This document shows positions 12,617 through 27,237 of a stretch of 64,000 nucleotides of DNA, piece by piece. The notes below the pieces were generated by a model that saw only the letters and a list, made by a program, of their open reading frames with translations, did not search any database and was not told where the DNA came from. Every line of letters starts with the position of its first letter. Position 1 is the stretch's first letter. The stretch is from Ooceraea biroi (lineage: Eukaryota > Arthropoda > Insecta > Hymenoptera > Formicidae), in the NCBI RefSeq assembly GCF_003672135.1, contig NC_039517.1:9076601-9140600 (forward strand). Reading direction: 5' to 3'. The translations under genes and the position numbers were made by a program.

Positions 12617-14381
12617 GTAAGTGCCCCCCTATTAGGGAAACCCACTTCAGCCAGGCACCCCGCCAGGTTCTGCCTCGTCTTCCTTATACCGGCACCACGT
12701 CGCTCCTCCGAGAGAAAGTACGGCAAGCTCAAAGCTCCCCGATGCGTGACTAACGTCGAGCCGCGGGTTGCGTGAAGTTCGATCGATCGCGCGGGTACGA
12801 TCGGTCGACGCACTTTTTCAACCGGATCCGTGAACGCGATTACCTCCGCGATTTATGCTTCCTTCATTGTTCCCGTCGGCGCGCTTTCGCGCGAATTTAT
12901 CTCGCCGCGAGTACCGGGACTCGCACCGCGGCACCGCGCGGTTTCTTCCGATAAAGTCACCGCGCTCTGATTAGCACGCCCGGTGTAATCGGATCGGGGT
13001 GAAACGGAGGAACAAGGTCAATTTAAAGAAAAAAACGCTGTGGCTGTAGTACGACGTGGCGATCTGAAATCCCGGCGTATTCCCGATCCCGTAAAAACTG
13101 CCTCGTCTTTTTGCGCGAGCATAAAGGACCATTCCCCGCTGACAACTTACGTAGAATTGCACTCGTGGTTAAATCCATCCGTCTGCTCCTTGGTATCCAA
13201 CGTGCTCGAAACTTTCTCGATATTTTCTGTCGGAATTCAATTTCCCGATGTTTGCTCTGCCGTCAGACAATCGGAACGGTCTGAAATGTTCGTCGATGTG
13301 CCTTCGTTCCGAAGACGAGCTCGAGAGAAAAACATCTTCGAGATAAATGATTCGGTAGTCTAAACTCGTCGGGTCGCAGTTCTTGGTGCTGTTTCATGCG
13401 ATCTCGATGCAAACCGTCGTTACTTCTAAACTTCTAAGGAAAGTGTAATCCCCCGACTTTGTCGGAGGGACCTGTGACACTCAAATTGCGTTCGAGGATT
13501 CTGGGACGTGGTGGAGATCGCAATCCTTGTAATTTTATGTCTTTCACTTGGAAAGACACTATGTATAATTTAAATATTAATGGACAGGCATAATGAGATT
13601 AGAGAAAGGAAGAGGAGAACCTTAGTTTAAGCGGACACCTTTATTAGTATTCATCGTCGTCCTTTCACTTCTTCGCTTTCAACGCATAGTTAAATGCTAT
13701 ACGAAATTGTGCGACGCGCGTTATAATCATACGCGAAATCTATAATTTCAGCGACATGATACGAGAAACGGAGCTCATAAACGAATAATGTCTGTACGAA
13801 GGATGGACGCGGCATTGTTAGAGGCCTCCTTCAGACCGTAATTAGATCCTTCTTCCCCTCCCGCACGAGACATTGCAAATGGAAAACTTTCATCTCGATG
13901 CCGCGGTCTATTACGGCGCGATGATTTATGAATAAGTATATGATAGTGCGTTGTAGCATTTACGACGGCACCAGCGGAATTTATCCTCGCATAGAGTTCA
14001 ATCTCAACGATCTCGCACGATACCGCCGAGGGAGTGCTCATCGACCGTTAATTGGTCTGAACAATGAACTCCTTCGAGAGAAAATCTTGTTTCGAAATTC
14101 TCTGGCTTACAGGTCTGAGAGGATTTGTTCTCGGGCATTCCGCGAAGCTGGATAAACGTCGACGATAAAGAACAACCAGCCAGCTTCCGAGTCTCTGTTA
14201 TTGATCGACGAGTTTGAAAACTTCCGCTTGTGAAACCCTGCTGGCGATAATAAAATTTTTAAGATGAAAATCGTATACATTATACTTTTAATGACTAAAT
14301 TTAAGTTACTACAGCGATAATATATTCTACAAACTCCAAAATTCATTTAAAACGAACTTTTTATATATTTTTATATGGAGG

Positions 14382-14819
14382 TTAAGGGGATCCTGGAGTG
14401 ACTAGTGAAAAGTGTTGCCAATTGCACACAACATATACAAAAATTACAGTTGAAATGCTTTTTATAAAAATTTCGCAATTTGTACGCACAAAATTGCGGT
14501 TGTTTACAATCGGGATAAAATAAAGGAATATAATGAAGCTTTTCGAAGTGACTTTAGAAGTGTAATAAAAAAGAATAGTATGAATGAAAATCTTGCATGT
14601 ATGTATAAGTATGTACAAGATTTTCATTCATACTATTCTTTTTTATTACACTTCTAAAGTCACTTCGAAAAGCTTCATTATATTCCTTTATTTTATCCCG
14701 ATTGTAAACAACCGCAATTTTGTGCGTACAAATTGCAAAATTTTTATAAAAAGCATTTTTTTGTGCAAATGGCAGCACCATCGCGAAAAAGTTCCCTAGT
14801 CACTCCAGCATCCCCTTAA
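14382..14819. mobile_element. TTAA-bounded foldback (palindromic) MITE-like element
   Basis: The element begins TTAAGGGGATCCTGGAGTGA and ends with its near-complement, TCACTCCAGCATCCCCTTAA. Left arm 14382-14595 and right arm 14616-14819 surround a 20-nt spacer. The inner part of the arms (about 14450-14595 against 14616-14760) is nearly perfectly complementary: translating the two arms outward gives the same peptide over roughly 40 residues. The outer part is diverged, with a length difference of about 10 bases. TTAA ends suit piggyBac-type targets, although a TA-target family is also possible because the terminal bases could belong to the element. There is no transposase, so it is non-autonomous. 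Transcribed as intron RNA it would form a long duplex. Confidence 0.75.
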
Positions 14820-16487
14820 AGAAGAGAGATTACAAAAGACGAATGTTAAACTTTTGCTATGTGACGTTTACATTTATGCGCAAGCGTAACATTTTATTTA
14901 CTACATAGTATCGCGCATTTGAGACCGATCACATAGCTCATTTAGTTACGTCATTCTTTATGTAACTTTCCTGATACAATGCGCGCTCGACGGAATATAT
15001 CGCATCTACGTTATATAATTTTTTTCCGCAATGTCTGAATCGCGAGGGAGTAACCCTCGTGGAATTCAGGAAATCTTTTTACCGCAGAAAGAAAACGTTC
15101 CTTTTCGCGCGATATTATTCCGAAATCGATCGTTAAGGTCACCATGGACCGGCAAAAAGACTCCGGTCGGCGATCTGAAGAGAACCGGTTTCCCTCGGCG
15201 GTCCAAGCACGTGCCCGATGACGAGGCACCGCCGTCACGAGGAAGCGAGAGACGTCTCTCCCCAATTTATTTCTTACTTTCTCCGTCTAGCTGATCCTTT
15301 CACGCCCACGAAGCCGCATTTTTATTAAGGGCAAACGCTGCGTTTGTCAGACCTCTGGCGGCGAATTGTCTCGTTTATGACCTCCCCGTCTCGGTAACGT
15401 TACAACTTTACGACCGCATCTCTCGCAGACGCGGAGATAATGAAGCTATTTCTCCTGCGTAATTGCATTTCAAATACTCGCAAAATGAATTTCAATCGTT
15501 TTATTACCGCCATTGATTTCCATCGGAAGATTATTGAAGTTTACCGAACCATAAGCCGTTGAATCATCTCATTTGATCCTGTTATGCAACTTTGATAAAT
15601 GTTTAAATAAATCCTAGGAATGTACAGACATTAAGCCTCGCGTTCCGCAAAGATCGCTTCTTGCATAGAATTAATTGCTTGAAAGTGATTCCGAGTATTT
15701 AGAGCCGCGTTGAGTGAATGTCTGATCACTGTGGGCATAGATCTACTTGATGCAGGGCGAATTGCGTGTAGAGCGTATATAGGGAACAAGGCGGGACAAG
15801 AGGATGATCACGCAGGGTGCAGTTAAGAAAAACGGCTGGTCGGTCGCCTCGTCTTTCAGGCGTGTTGTTTGAGCGCGGGGGCGAGACAATCCGCCCACAT
15901 CGTTGCGAACGAGTCGCGCCGCCGTCCCGTTTAGCATTTGCATTTCCTTTTTATCCTTCGTGATCAACAAGAACCTCGTGAAACATCAATGGCCGTAATT
16001 CAACGGCCGTTATATTGTCAGCAGCATTTGTACCGATTATACTTGAAGAAATCAATAATCACGCCGCTAGCTGCGCTCGTCTACACCGACGTGCACAATT
16101 ACGCATTGTCGCGAAGGCTGTCCGTAAATAATATTTTTCCTGAACAAAAAGGGTCGGAATTAAAATTACCTCTTTTACACATTTTGATTTTCTCAATTTG
16201 GATGTTGAAGACGAATATAAATCTTAAGACCATCTTTGGTCAGGAAACTAGACAAATAATTATCTAAACAACGTAAAACAACTCTTGAAAATTTTCTTAG
16301 CTCCTCAGTACAGGAAAAATATTTCTGTCAATTTCAAAAACATGTTTTCTTCGTTGATTATTCAGGATATTGCAGTTTGCTTATCACGGTGCATCAGATT
16401 ATCCACCATATCACCATCATGTGGTTGATAAAGATTATAATACAGGTTCCTAGCTTGCCGCAGACGGTATGGCAGAAATTCTAGAGT

Positions 16488-16539
16488 CTTGCCAGTGAAC
16501 GATAGTTGTGCCTGTGCACAACTACCATTCACTGGCAAG
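16488..16539. other. 52-nt near-perfect hairpin
   Basis: A 12-bp outer stem (CTTGCCAGTGAA with TTCACTGGCAAG) and a 9-bp inner stem (TAGTTGTGC with GCACAACTA) are separated by a 3x3 internal loop and capped by the 4-nt loop CTGT. The loop is smaller than typical for a microRNA precursor, so a cruciform, a foldback remnant or an RNA structural element is as likely. Confidence 0.7.
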
Positions 16540-19500
16540 TAGTCCGATCGATAACTCAGCAGTGGTTGGTAGCCTGGACTGTGGTCTCATATTGCTAGCC
16601 ACAGCTACGTACGCGATGAACATTATCATCACACAGTATTTTAATTTAGAAATGTTAGCGCGATGAAATTATTGTAAAATATTAAAAACGTTTTATCACC
16701 TTCGCAGCAATATTTGACGTTTTACGCATTCGATCGTAATCAGCATTCAGTCATAATCAGTCAATTAATAACATTCGTTCATTAGCTTCAGTCCGCATTC
16801 GCTAACAAAGCATTTGCCCGCTCATGCATCATGATTCGTCATTTCATTCTCTAGCGTCATCATTTCCGTTAATTAATTAGCGATATTGCGCGGAGTGACA
16901 TTGCCGCGTGCATAATATCGAGAAAGAAATGATGCACGGGGGAATATCCGACGTTCGCGAAACACACGGATGCCGCTTTCTCTCGATATAATCCCACCCA
17001 CTCTTAATTATGCATAATCTACAGCAACAAGCTAATTAACTGCAATTTACGGCCGCCTCGATGCAAGCACGTCGTGCTTTCGTGGAAAACCTCGCGTCTC
17101 TTTAATGAGTCAGACGTCCGACAGATGAAGGGTTGGAGGATGACAGGCAAGGATTACGTTCCTTCCGACCTTTCTCTCATTTTAATTTTGCTCTCAATGC
17201 GGTTTTTGCCGACCGTGGTTTAAGAAAATTAATCCGAACCGCTTTTCGAGTTCTCGGTCTGATCTCGTTAGCGGCTCAGGCTCGAGTGCTACGCGCGCTT
17301 TAACGATATTAAAATTATCGGTATATGTGTTTCGCGAATACATGTGCGCATATTCTCTTGTTACATATTTTTCTTTGATGCATTGCGTAAGCGTTTTCTC
17401 TTAACGTTGCTCCCTGGTTATTTACTTTTCTAATTAAAACGAATATTCTTGTTGCATTTAATCAATCCGGTACATGTGCACAATTAATGCGCGTATGATT
17501 ATTCTTCTTCCCCCAATCAAGAATTTCTCTCGTTAATTTTATTCTGTTGGTTACTCAGTAATAACAGTGAATCGTTATTACGTAACAGTTTATGTTGTTA
17601 CGTGAATGGGCAGCGACGCGGAAAACCTCCGAACGGTTGTTCGACGATGAAATAAAAATGACCGACGTTTTACAGCGCACGCAATGTTCTCATGCATTTT
17701 TTAAAAAGGATAACGGCCAGATCCGGCGATGGATGAGGAGCAAAAAAAGGGTCGGTCGTGATCGCGAGCAAGATTTTTCCAATTCGAGTCGAGCACGCAG
17801 CCGGATGGAAGGCTCTGACCCACATTTCCAGCCGGGTATTACCTAGCGTTACCGCGTCACTTCTTGCGCCAGCAAGAACCGCCTCGCGCCCAGTCGCGCG
17901 AAGGGCTCGTGTCTTCGTAGAAGCGGCAGAAATCGGGGATACAATCATACTTTACGGAGGGGCACCGAGAATAAAGAGAAGCAGCGGAAGAACCAATCAT
18001 GTTGTCAGACGTAGCGCACGGAGCGCTCGCTATCACGCGCGCGATGCCCGCGGAGCTGTCCGTCTAACAGCTGGCCTAGTTCGCCAGTCGACTAACTTGT
18101 GTCAAAGTATCATTTCCTCCGCTTGGACTCCTCGGTCCGCGAAACTCAATGAAGGGATTTCTGACGCGAGATTTCGTCGTCAACCATCGCTAATTATTGC
18201 GACGACCTGCCGCTCGCTGGCGACATAATGAGACGCGATTTGTGCGTGTCACTTGTGTGACGAAACCGCGCGCGAAATAAGCGGCTAATTGACTCGCTCC
18301 AGTTCCTTCTTCTCTGTCGTCGTCATCGTTGTCGATGCCGCAATGCACTCCATTTCCGTCGCCGCCGAGAGAACGCTTTGCGTCAGATGAATTGCCCCAA
18401 AAATACATAATAAATGCCAATTCCCCGGCCTCGCCCCCGACTCCGCTCTTTTTACCAGCGCGATCGTTATTGCGGTCGGCAAGATGCAAAGGAACGTCGA
18501 TCGATTATGCATGCAAGCGCGGAAAAGATATCGCGGATCGCTACCAACATCGCGCAATCTTTTTGCTTTTCGTCGGACGATATCTGGCGATCCGAGTCGA
18601 GATTATTTTCCGCGACGTTGTTACCGATAAATCCTTAAAGTATCGTTCTTCTAAGATACCTTGGGTAAATAGGATGGTTCGAAAACGGATCGTCAATCCT
18701 TACGCACATCTTCCCCGAGCAATTCGGGGTCGACTTCGTCCTCAGTTACTCGGATCGAACATTAAAGGATATCAGTGCGACCAATCCGAAGAGGAAGAGA
18801 GGGAAGGCATGAAAATATAAGGCTACAGAGGCGAAGGAATCTTTTCCTCTCCAAGGACTTCTGGCCAAGTTCGATTCCTCTGCAGGTGCATCGAATGATC
18901 TCGATCTAAAATGTATCGCGCGTCGTACGTGTGCGTGGATGCATGCACGTTGCGTTCTACGATACGCACACGATCGTGACACGATTTCTGCTCGGATTAC
19001 TCGGTGCGACGTAACCGAGCGATTTCTCACGCGATTAACTCGTCCGCGAGATCCGAGAAAAACATGACGAAAATCAAAGAATGCCGCATTGTGTCCGCTA
19101 AACATCGTGAGAACCAACGCGACGGATGCATTTCGCGCGGTGTACTTTATCGATAGTTTTCGCATTAATTTAAGACGCAGGTGCGACATTGCGACAGCGA
19201 GGGATCTTGAATAATTCGCGGCAATTTCGTTCGTCCGTGCTTGGATTCAGATGGATTAAGATTAAATTGGAAAGAATTTAATATTTTATATTTCTCTTAC
19301 CTTTCTCATTTTCTAAATTCTCTTTCTGTTAATGCGAGTTTAAAAACCGGTTCCAGGTATAGAATCGCCAAAGTCAATTTGCCTTTCGTTTTTTGTCAAA
19401 GAACGAAAGGCTTTTCATGGTGGAAGCACATGTAGCTCTGAAAGCGCCTAACTGCGCTTTCTGCCAGTCGGCTGGTCGGTTGGTCGGTCAGTCACTGCCT

Positions 19501-22500
19501 TTGGCAAGCGGATAAACGGGCGACACGAAAAAGGGGCGCGCGTAACTGTGCGCGCGCCGCGACGAACGTGTTACAGTCGTTAACGAGGCCTTTTTCTCGC
19601 GGCACAAATGTCCTCGTGCAACACCTCGTGACGGTGTCTCGTAATTTCCACGGTAATTTCCACGGTTCTGCTCGGCACGCCGACTTTAAAGTGTCCCGCC
19701 CAGACATCGCGATCTTCAACGAGATGTCACGGACTCGACGCGGAAACGCGATGCAACGATGTGCATACCTATCCTTAACATTATCATAAGAAACATTTTT
19801 TAGATGATAAATTTAATTCTAGATAAGAGAGACAAAAGAGATATTATTTAAAATTAAAACATGAAGATCTCATTAAATTTAGCAATCTGTGTTATCACGC
19901 AAGACCGTGCCGCGCTCGGTCGGCGTAAACGCGCGACCCGAATTTACGAGGCCGATACCATCTTCGAAATGTGTTGACGTATATCGGGGCATCGTGCTGC
20001 CTTTTACGTGGCGGGAATCGTAAATCTGTATACTTATAACGTTTCCTTCCGTCGTTTAAGCGGCCGCGTAAACTGATTTCAGGCATGAAATTTCACTATC
20101 GATTTGCCGTTCTTTTCTTCTTACTTTACTCTTCTACCCCGCAAAGATGTTCAGCCTAATGGACGTGCCTCGGAGTTGAGGCTAATGAAAAGAAACAAGA
20201 TATCGATGAAGAATCTGCGCCAGCTTTCTGCTCTAACGATGCTCGAAAATATTAAATCGCGAGGCGAATATTCTTAGCTCGAGCAAAGTGCATTCCTCGC
20301 GCAGCTATTATTCCTAGGCAACCTTATTACATACCGAGCTCACTGACCGTACTTACGAAACAGGTAATAAACCCTGTTTCGCATTAATAAAGGTCTTTAT
20401 ATTCCGCGCGACGCGGCCGCTCCTGCGATTCGTGCCTTTAATCGCTAGAATTTATACGGCGAACTGTCGCGCTGCGCGCGTGCTCACGTTTCATTGAAGG
20501 AATAATTCATTCTTTCACCAGCTACGTGACGATGAATTTCCGTAGGAATATTTACGTGCCTCTGTCATACGCCGAAAATACTCTCTCGGCTTACATCATC
20601 GTATTTCGTTGCCAGCGCTGTAATTTTGATTAATGTCGACGAGACTGGAGTGGATGTAATCCAGTTTCACATTACGTGCTTCCTTCAACCCCTTGCCAAG
20701 TAAATTCATTTTTAAGTATTTTTGTCCTCGTTTCGCTATAGATTCCCATTAATCTTATATCAGCGTAATTTACTTACGGACGCTGATTGGAAAACTGAAT
20801 GATGAAAACTTCGCATAAACAGAACGTTCGCGAAAAATCACTGTTCTCATAATGGAGCAGAGTTACGATTCCCTGTAAATCAATACAACACGGAATTAAT
20901 CGTTAATAGTAACTTTCTAAGACATGATTGATCGTACTCTTTTTCACCTCGACTGCGATATTAATTGGAAATTGTGATCGGTTTAGTTACGCTACCCTGG
21001 ACGCCGGAAGTGGGATATCACTGCGTGCGATGTATGTGAATTACGATTTAAGTCATCGAATTTGCGAGGCGGGTTTCGTAACTGGCTGTCTTTTAAGTAT
21101 CGGGAATCTGGTTTGCGATCGCGAGAGAAAGAGAAGGCTGGAATTTCACGCGGGCGTCTCGGAGGAAAAAGGGGAAACTTAGATGGAATGTGGATAATAA
21201 TCGCCCCGAATCAGGTGTCAAACGCGCTGCTTTATTCCAGTGGAGAGAACCTGACCTCTTAACATGATATTTACATCGATACGCATCGATCGGCTCGATT
21301 TTACGCATTTTATTTCAACTGTACGTTCGCGCGAGCGAGGGTTTCGTCATCTATCGATACGAGCCGCATAAGAGGAGGATTATCAATGGGTTTTCGAAAA
21401 CGAGGCAGGTTTCGGAGAAAGTGAAACGTTGACATTGCGTCGGAACGAATGAACAATTACGGTTTATTATCGTATCGTCGTAAATTTCAAGCGATTTAAA
21501 GTAACAAACTGATGCAATACGTGCATGTACATGTATTATACGAGCCTTCAAGTATGTTTTATTAATCTGTTTAGACGTAATGAGTTAAGAGTATTCAAAC
21601 AGACGCTGATTCTCTTTCCTATTCACGGATCATCATTACTAGATCCGTTATTTCGTTACATCTCAATTCAAGCTCCAGCATTCGCTCAGAACTCGCTCCT
21701 CTGCCGTTATATTATAGCGATCGATAGTGAGAAATTAGTTTCCTGCCGTTTCCTTCATAGTCCACGTTGATTTTCACCAAGTGGATGGCGGCGAGCTCTC
21801 GACTTCGCGATGACGGTATCTTGAGCGTTTCCACTCGTCGGCTCGCTCTGTACTTTCCTGCGGTTGCCGCGCTGCCGGTTCAGTTGCAAACCGTGTGGAC
21901 GACCTTGCCCGGAGATATACGCCGTCTCACCGTTCCTCGGAGCTCCCATTTTCAGAGCTGCAAATGCTTGCATTGCAAGCACTCGCGCTGCATGCATGCA
22001 TTACGTTTTAATACACATTGAAATGTAGATAACGTCCGTAGATTTAATGGGAGATATACGTTTGGCCGCAAATGTAGCCACATTAATTAGCTGTTAATGA
22101 GCAAATTTAAATAAGCAAGTAAAATTACTCGAGATTTGTCTTCCTTACATTCTCAAAATGAATACTAGTTTCAATAATACTGTATCATTCTTTTTCTCTT
22201 GGTTTTTTTCTAGTTAGTAATAATATACTTATAATAATAATGTTTTTCTGAGAACTGTTTATTCTCGCAACGGAAGAAAATCCGTCTATTCTAGCGGTGG
22301 TTTCTAACATGGAAACGGTACTGACGCAGTCAACGGTACAGCCCTTAGGTAAAAACCAGTCTTCGTAGAGCTTCGGTCTCGGTGTCGGTGCTACCGACGT
22401 ACAATCGTGAGAACCAGAGAGTCAGCTCGCCGGCGCCTCTTACTTCCCAGCCACTAATCCGATATCCTTCGAATTCGCGGTCCCTTTCTCATCCGCGAAC

Positions 22501-25500
22501 GTGCGAGTTGCATTGAGTTGCGTTGCCGATAACGCGTTCTGTGAAAGGTTGTTCCATTCGATGAATCGATCGAGTCCGCGCAAATTAGAATCGCGCGAGT
22601 GCGCCTCGCGATTTCCGTGGCTTCTCGGGAAAATGAAAAATGAGCGAATTTTCCTCTTGCAGCTGAAGTCGAAAGTTGCGCGAGCTCTTCAGTTCGGAAC
22701 TCGAGTGTCAGCGGGAATAACCGTTGCGATTTGCGGACGGTAACTCTGTTGATAAAATTTGCATTCCTTTATTCGGCGTGTTCAGGAAGAATGGCGAGAA
22801 TGCGGGAAGTAGGAGAAGATCGTAATACCGTATCTCACGGTTAAGAAACTTCAAAGTTCGTCGTGTAATAAGATTGCATTTATGAATGAGGCGTAACTAT
22901 ACGTAACGAGATTTTCAGCTCCTTACTTACGAAAGGTTTTCATTTCCGAGTGATTATTGAAAAATGCGCGGCGAAATGAGTTTCTGTCAGTCGCAGGTTG
23001 GCAGGTCGCAATCAGTCGCTGCTCTGTCCATCGTACCGCAAATTCAATATAATATTCGTGTTTACTTAAAAGCGAAAAAGGTAAGACGGAAGGTTGTATT
23101 TCATAATGGCAATATACCGTGGCTATTGGTTACCGATAAATGTCGGTGCGCTTGCGACACGCGGCGGTCTGATGCGGGTCACTTTTTCCACCTTATTGCG
23201 GTATTAACCGGCTATATATCGGCCTTTATTTGGCATAACGCATTCCGCGGGATACATTTCCCGACGATTTAAGAACTGGTCGCTCGACTTTTACGGTCAG
23301 CGGCGGAGAATCGAACGGTATGGGTGCGCGCGTAAGATCGCGCTGGAAAGTGGTATTCAAGATACGTAACGTTACAACGCGAATGTGCAATCGTCGATCG
23401 TAACAATCGAAAAGACGCCGGTAAAGGGACGATAGCACGATTGCACGGAGAGAAATCCACGAATCGCTGGATTAATGTCGTTCCGAGATTCGATGAAAAG
23501 AAGGTTACTACTCTCTCCTCGATTTCCGCTATGTTTGCACAATATAATATTGGTTAAAGGCGCAGCTCTCTCTTTTTCTTCCGCAGAGTGTCCATTTTTC
23601 ATGCTTTGAACGCTTTCTATGTCAGTTATCCATCCAGGAATTATTAACGCCGGCTTTGTCGCGCTCCCCGTGAGAAAATGAGAAATGGACGCTTTTATCG
23701 CGTAATATTTTCATAGCACTCGAAACGGTGCGCCTGTCGCAGACTAATAAGGGAAACGGTTGGCAAGTCTCTCAGTCATGTAAAACACTTTACCGTTTCG
23801 CTATCTGAGGACCGTAACGTCCGGCGCGTCGCTCCAGGTTGCAATTGCACATGTGCCGTTGCATCCTCGATGCATGACGCGTGCAATCCTCGGCAACCAC
23901 GTCGCCGAGTCCTGCTAAATTGAATGGTCTCCCGCACCGGTTGCGATCGCGATTATTGTATTCCCACCTACGCCGTCTTCCGCTTCCTTTGTGCGCTCCT
24001 CGAATCTCCCGTTGCGTTTTTATCTCCGCGTTTCGCGAGAGGTGGTATCGAATAACCGATAATAGACAGCTCGATCGAATCTCGGCGATTTTTCTGCGTT
24101 TTCCCTGCATTTTCCACGTTATGTTCTTGGAGCAGAAAACAGCGAACAATAAAAAGAACAATTCGTGTAACTCATACTTGTGGAATGTTTTTGCAAAGCA
24201 AACTTCGTCGTTCAACCGATAAGAGGCAATTTCCCGAGTATCGTCACGTAGTCCGCGAGACGTGTCTGAATTGAAAAGTATCGCTCGGTGTCTGATACCA
24301 TTTCGCGTTCAATCGCGACTTATTAAAAAATCCAGAGACACCTTGGAAACGCGCGCGTACGCACGTGCGCGCCTCGCGGCTTGCATATGCGGCAAGCTCT
24401 CCTTGCCACGTCAAAACTTCCCGATTACCTTTCAATTTCGATGGCGCATATTCCAACTAACACCGCCATTGCAACGCTCTTAATTACGACGTTCTAATCA
24501 CTTTCCCGCTTAAGGCGAGCTTGTTAAGCAGTTAAATCTTAATCGATTCGCGTTACGTGCAATTTAACTTGTTATATCAAGCGATATTCGTTTCTGAATC
24601 TCTTAAGGACTTTCCGTTCGTTCGATATCTTTTTTGCGCATTTTACACGTAACGGTGCCCCCCGGTTTGCCTGTTCTGCGATCTGCAATCGCTACAAATG
24701 ATATCATATTTTATCACTTGGAGTTTGTGAATTGCGAACTAAGATTTGTAGGAAAATATTGAAACGCTAAGTGGACTTCAGTTTTCTCTTTGCTTGTTAC
24801 GTATCTCAAGCGTTTTCAACTTAAGTTAAAATGATAAATAAATAGAAACTCTGTGTAGCAATACTTCTAGTATAACGTTGCTTATAGAGATTTGAAGATC
24901 CGCGGGATTACGTGCATATGTGTTAAAGTATCCATCCAGGAATTAGCGAGGGCAGAAGGAGGCTCGCGTCGTTGCATCGTAATTTCGTCCTGGGGGTTGC
25001 TACGGAGGATAAAACAGCCTCTCATCCTTTTTATTGTACTTCAAAGCGACTCTTCTTCTTCGCCGGTTCGTTTTGATAAAGGATAAAACTAGCTGCGAAT
25101 TAAAATTTTAAATGCGTCGTTTCATCGGCGATTCGCAAAACCGTGGATTAAGGATACGCCATGCAAGTGCTTTGGGATAGAAAACTTCCTAATGGCACTT
25201 TTTAACTTGCCGGCGCCGATAGATTCCGCCGCGATTCACGTCCGGCCCGTTGTTTTCCGCGACATCGTCGTTAATTACCGAGAAGGTTTTATCCCGCCAG
25301 TGTAACTCTATCGGGGCAAACAACGCGAAACCCATTATTAAGCCGCGGCATCAAGATATCTCCGCGGATCTACTTCGGAAATCGGTACGTGTCGCGGAAT
25401 GGATCCGCGCGAGTGCGATTTATGTTTTATGTAGGACTGCGATTTGAAATTCAGTTCGCGCGACCTCCGTGAGGTCTGCTATCGAGTTCAATCTCTCTTT

Positions 25501-27020
25501 CTCTTTGCGACGAAACCGATTCCACTGGCGTCTGATATTAACAGTTTTACGGACACAAATTGTACGGAAGAAAATTCGTGGGTAGATATTTTGCGTGTCT
25601 GGAATTGGCGAATCATCCGTATCGCTCCGAGACACTTTACCTGAGATGCAAACGATGAAGACATGATAATATTTCACGCTGCGATTTTGGTATTAAATAC
25701 TTAATACTTAAATACTTTTTTGATCGTGTACTTGGCAATTTTCATTATTTGTTTCCGCAAAAAGCTAATTTTTTGGAGATTAAATCTAACATCCGAGGAC
25801 GGATGTGGCTTTGATGTCAGTGACGTTGCTGTGCATGTCGCTTTACAGCACGCCGTGGCATTGCAAGGTCGCCCGGCCGCAAAAGAACGCCGAGAATACC
25901 GGCATTGCATGACGCATAAATCGCGCTACGCGATGCAACGTGGCGCAGGATGGTGTCAGGCCGAGACAAATCTCTTGCGTAAGCGCCTCCGTTATCGTCG
26001 ACGCGCAATCTGCGATGTAAATCAGCAGCCGACACCTTAATAGCGTGCGTTAAACCGGCAGTGCGTAATCGTAAAATCGCGCCTAGTTGTCCTGGACACG
26101 GGCTGTTCCAGAAGAAACTAGGGAGGAATCGCGGGAGTTCCACGGATGCCTCACACGAACATTAATATCACGGGGATCCCAGCAAGAAATGTGCGGGGTC
26201 TTTTGAAAAAAACGAGAATCGATTAGACGAGACGCGATTAGATGCATACTCACTGCCTCGTTTCACGCCTCGTTGGCCTTTGGAATTTTAATGAAGCTGC
26301 GATCACTCAGAATTCGGCCTCGAGTGTCGTCTTTGATCTTCGATACACCTACAGATGCGCGCGTCATGTCATGTCCAATTCAGAACGGCGTGGCGGATTT
26401 GTCTGGCATGAAACCGGGTTTCCGCGATGTGGAGAACGGACGGATCAAACGTCAGTCAAATTTTCCGTTGGTCGAGCAACCATTCACGCAAACAACTTCT
26501 TGTCGTGCAACACTCTCCTGTTCTCGTCATGATGGGACTTGGTGAGTCACCGTCCGGCGGTTTTCCTAGTCGCGCGAGCATGCGGTTGCTCGCGGAAGTC
26601 GCGGCGGGCAAGATCGAGCAACGAGGAAATCGCGAGTCTTTTCGATGATCCCGAGTTTCTTCCGAGTTTTTCGAAACTGCCGGAGAGATCGCGCGATACT
26701 TCCTCGCTTTCTCCACGCGCGCAATCGTTCACGGTCATTACCGTCGCAACATGCAAATGTTGCATTATCGATGCAGATTTGCTCGCGAGGTGCATATTAA
26801 ATGCACACCTTGCGAATAATGCTCGCTGTATGTGAACAGCGTTTCCTTGAGACCCGAGTTGAGGAATGCGCGTGCCTGTTTCCCGTCCTGCTAACATCCA
26901 TCTCGGAAGTTAGCATGTCGATGGTAGTTTGTATCTTCTATGAATGTTCTTGTATCGACTATCAACATTTCTTTCTCGATGCCGATATTTTACGGTGAAT
27001 TCTATGGCGCATTGTAGTGG

Positions 27021-27100
27021 GTAGGCTAGTAGGTGCTAAGCCTACTAATCCAGACAGCCTGGATTTAAAACTCGGCACAGGAGCACAGTATTTTCTGTGC
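27021..27100. other. cluster of three small hairpins
   Basis: GTAGGCT (27021) pairs with AGCCTAC (27039). In an alternative fold, TAGTAGG (27027) pairs with CCTACTA (27041). AATCCAG (27047) pairs with CTGGATT (27059) around a 5-nt loop. GCACAG (27083) pairs with CTGTGC (27095) around TATTTT. Each stem is short, but the density is unusual for this window. Confidence 0.4.
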
Positions 27101-27237
27101 GATTTTCTGCAAACATTCATTCATTCAAATTCACAATTCTAGGCTTCTAGGACCTACGCAACGCAAAAAAAGGGTATCTGATCTTCAGAGAAATAAATCA
27201 GGTAGTTAGACATAGTACTGACACTATCTCCCTTGTG

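Noticed and set aside
18329..18820. 163-codon plus-strand frame
   Set aside because: Mixed composition with no wobble bias, no splice signals and no motif; overlapped by minus-strand frames of similar quality.
18860..18895. tRNA-like B box (AGTTCGATTCC)
   Set aside because: No matching A box, cloverleaf stems or acceptor-stem complement around it.
26427..26541. 38-codon ATG frame ending at donor CTTG|GTGAGTCA in phase 1
   Set aside because: Phase agrees with the proposed gene, but codon bias is absent and GTGAGT-type donors recur by chance across the window, so it is not called as an exon.
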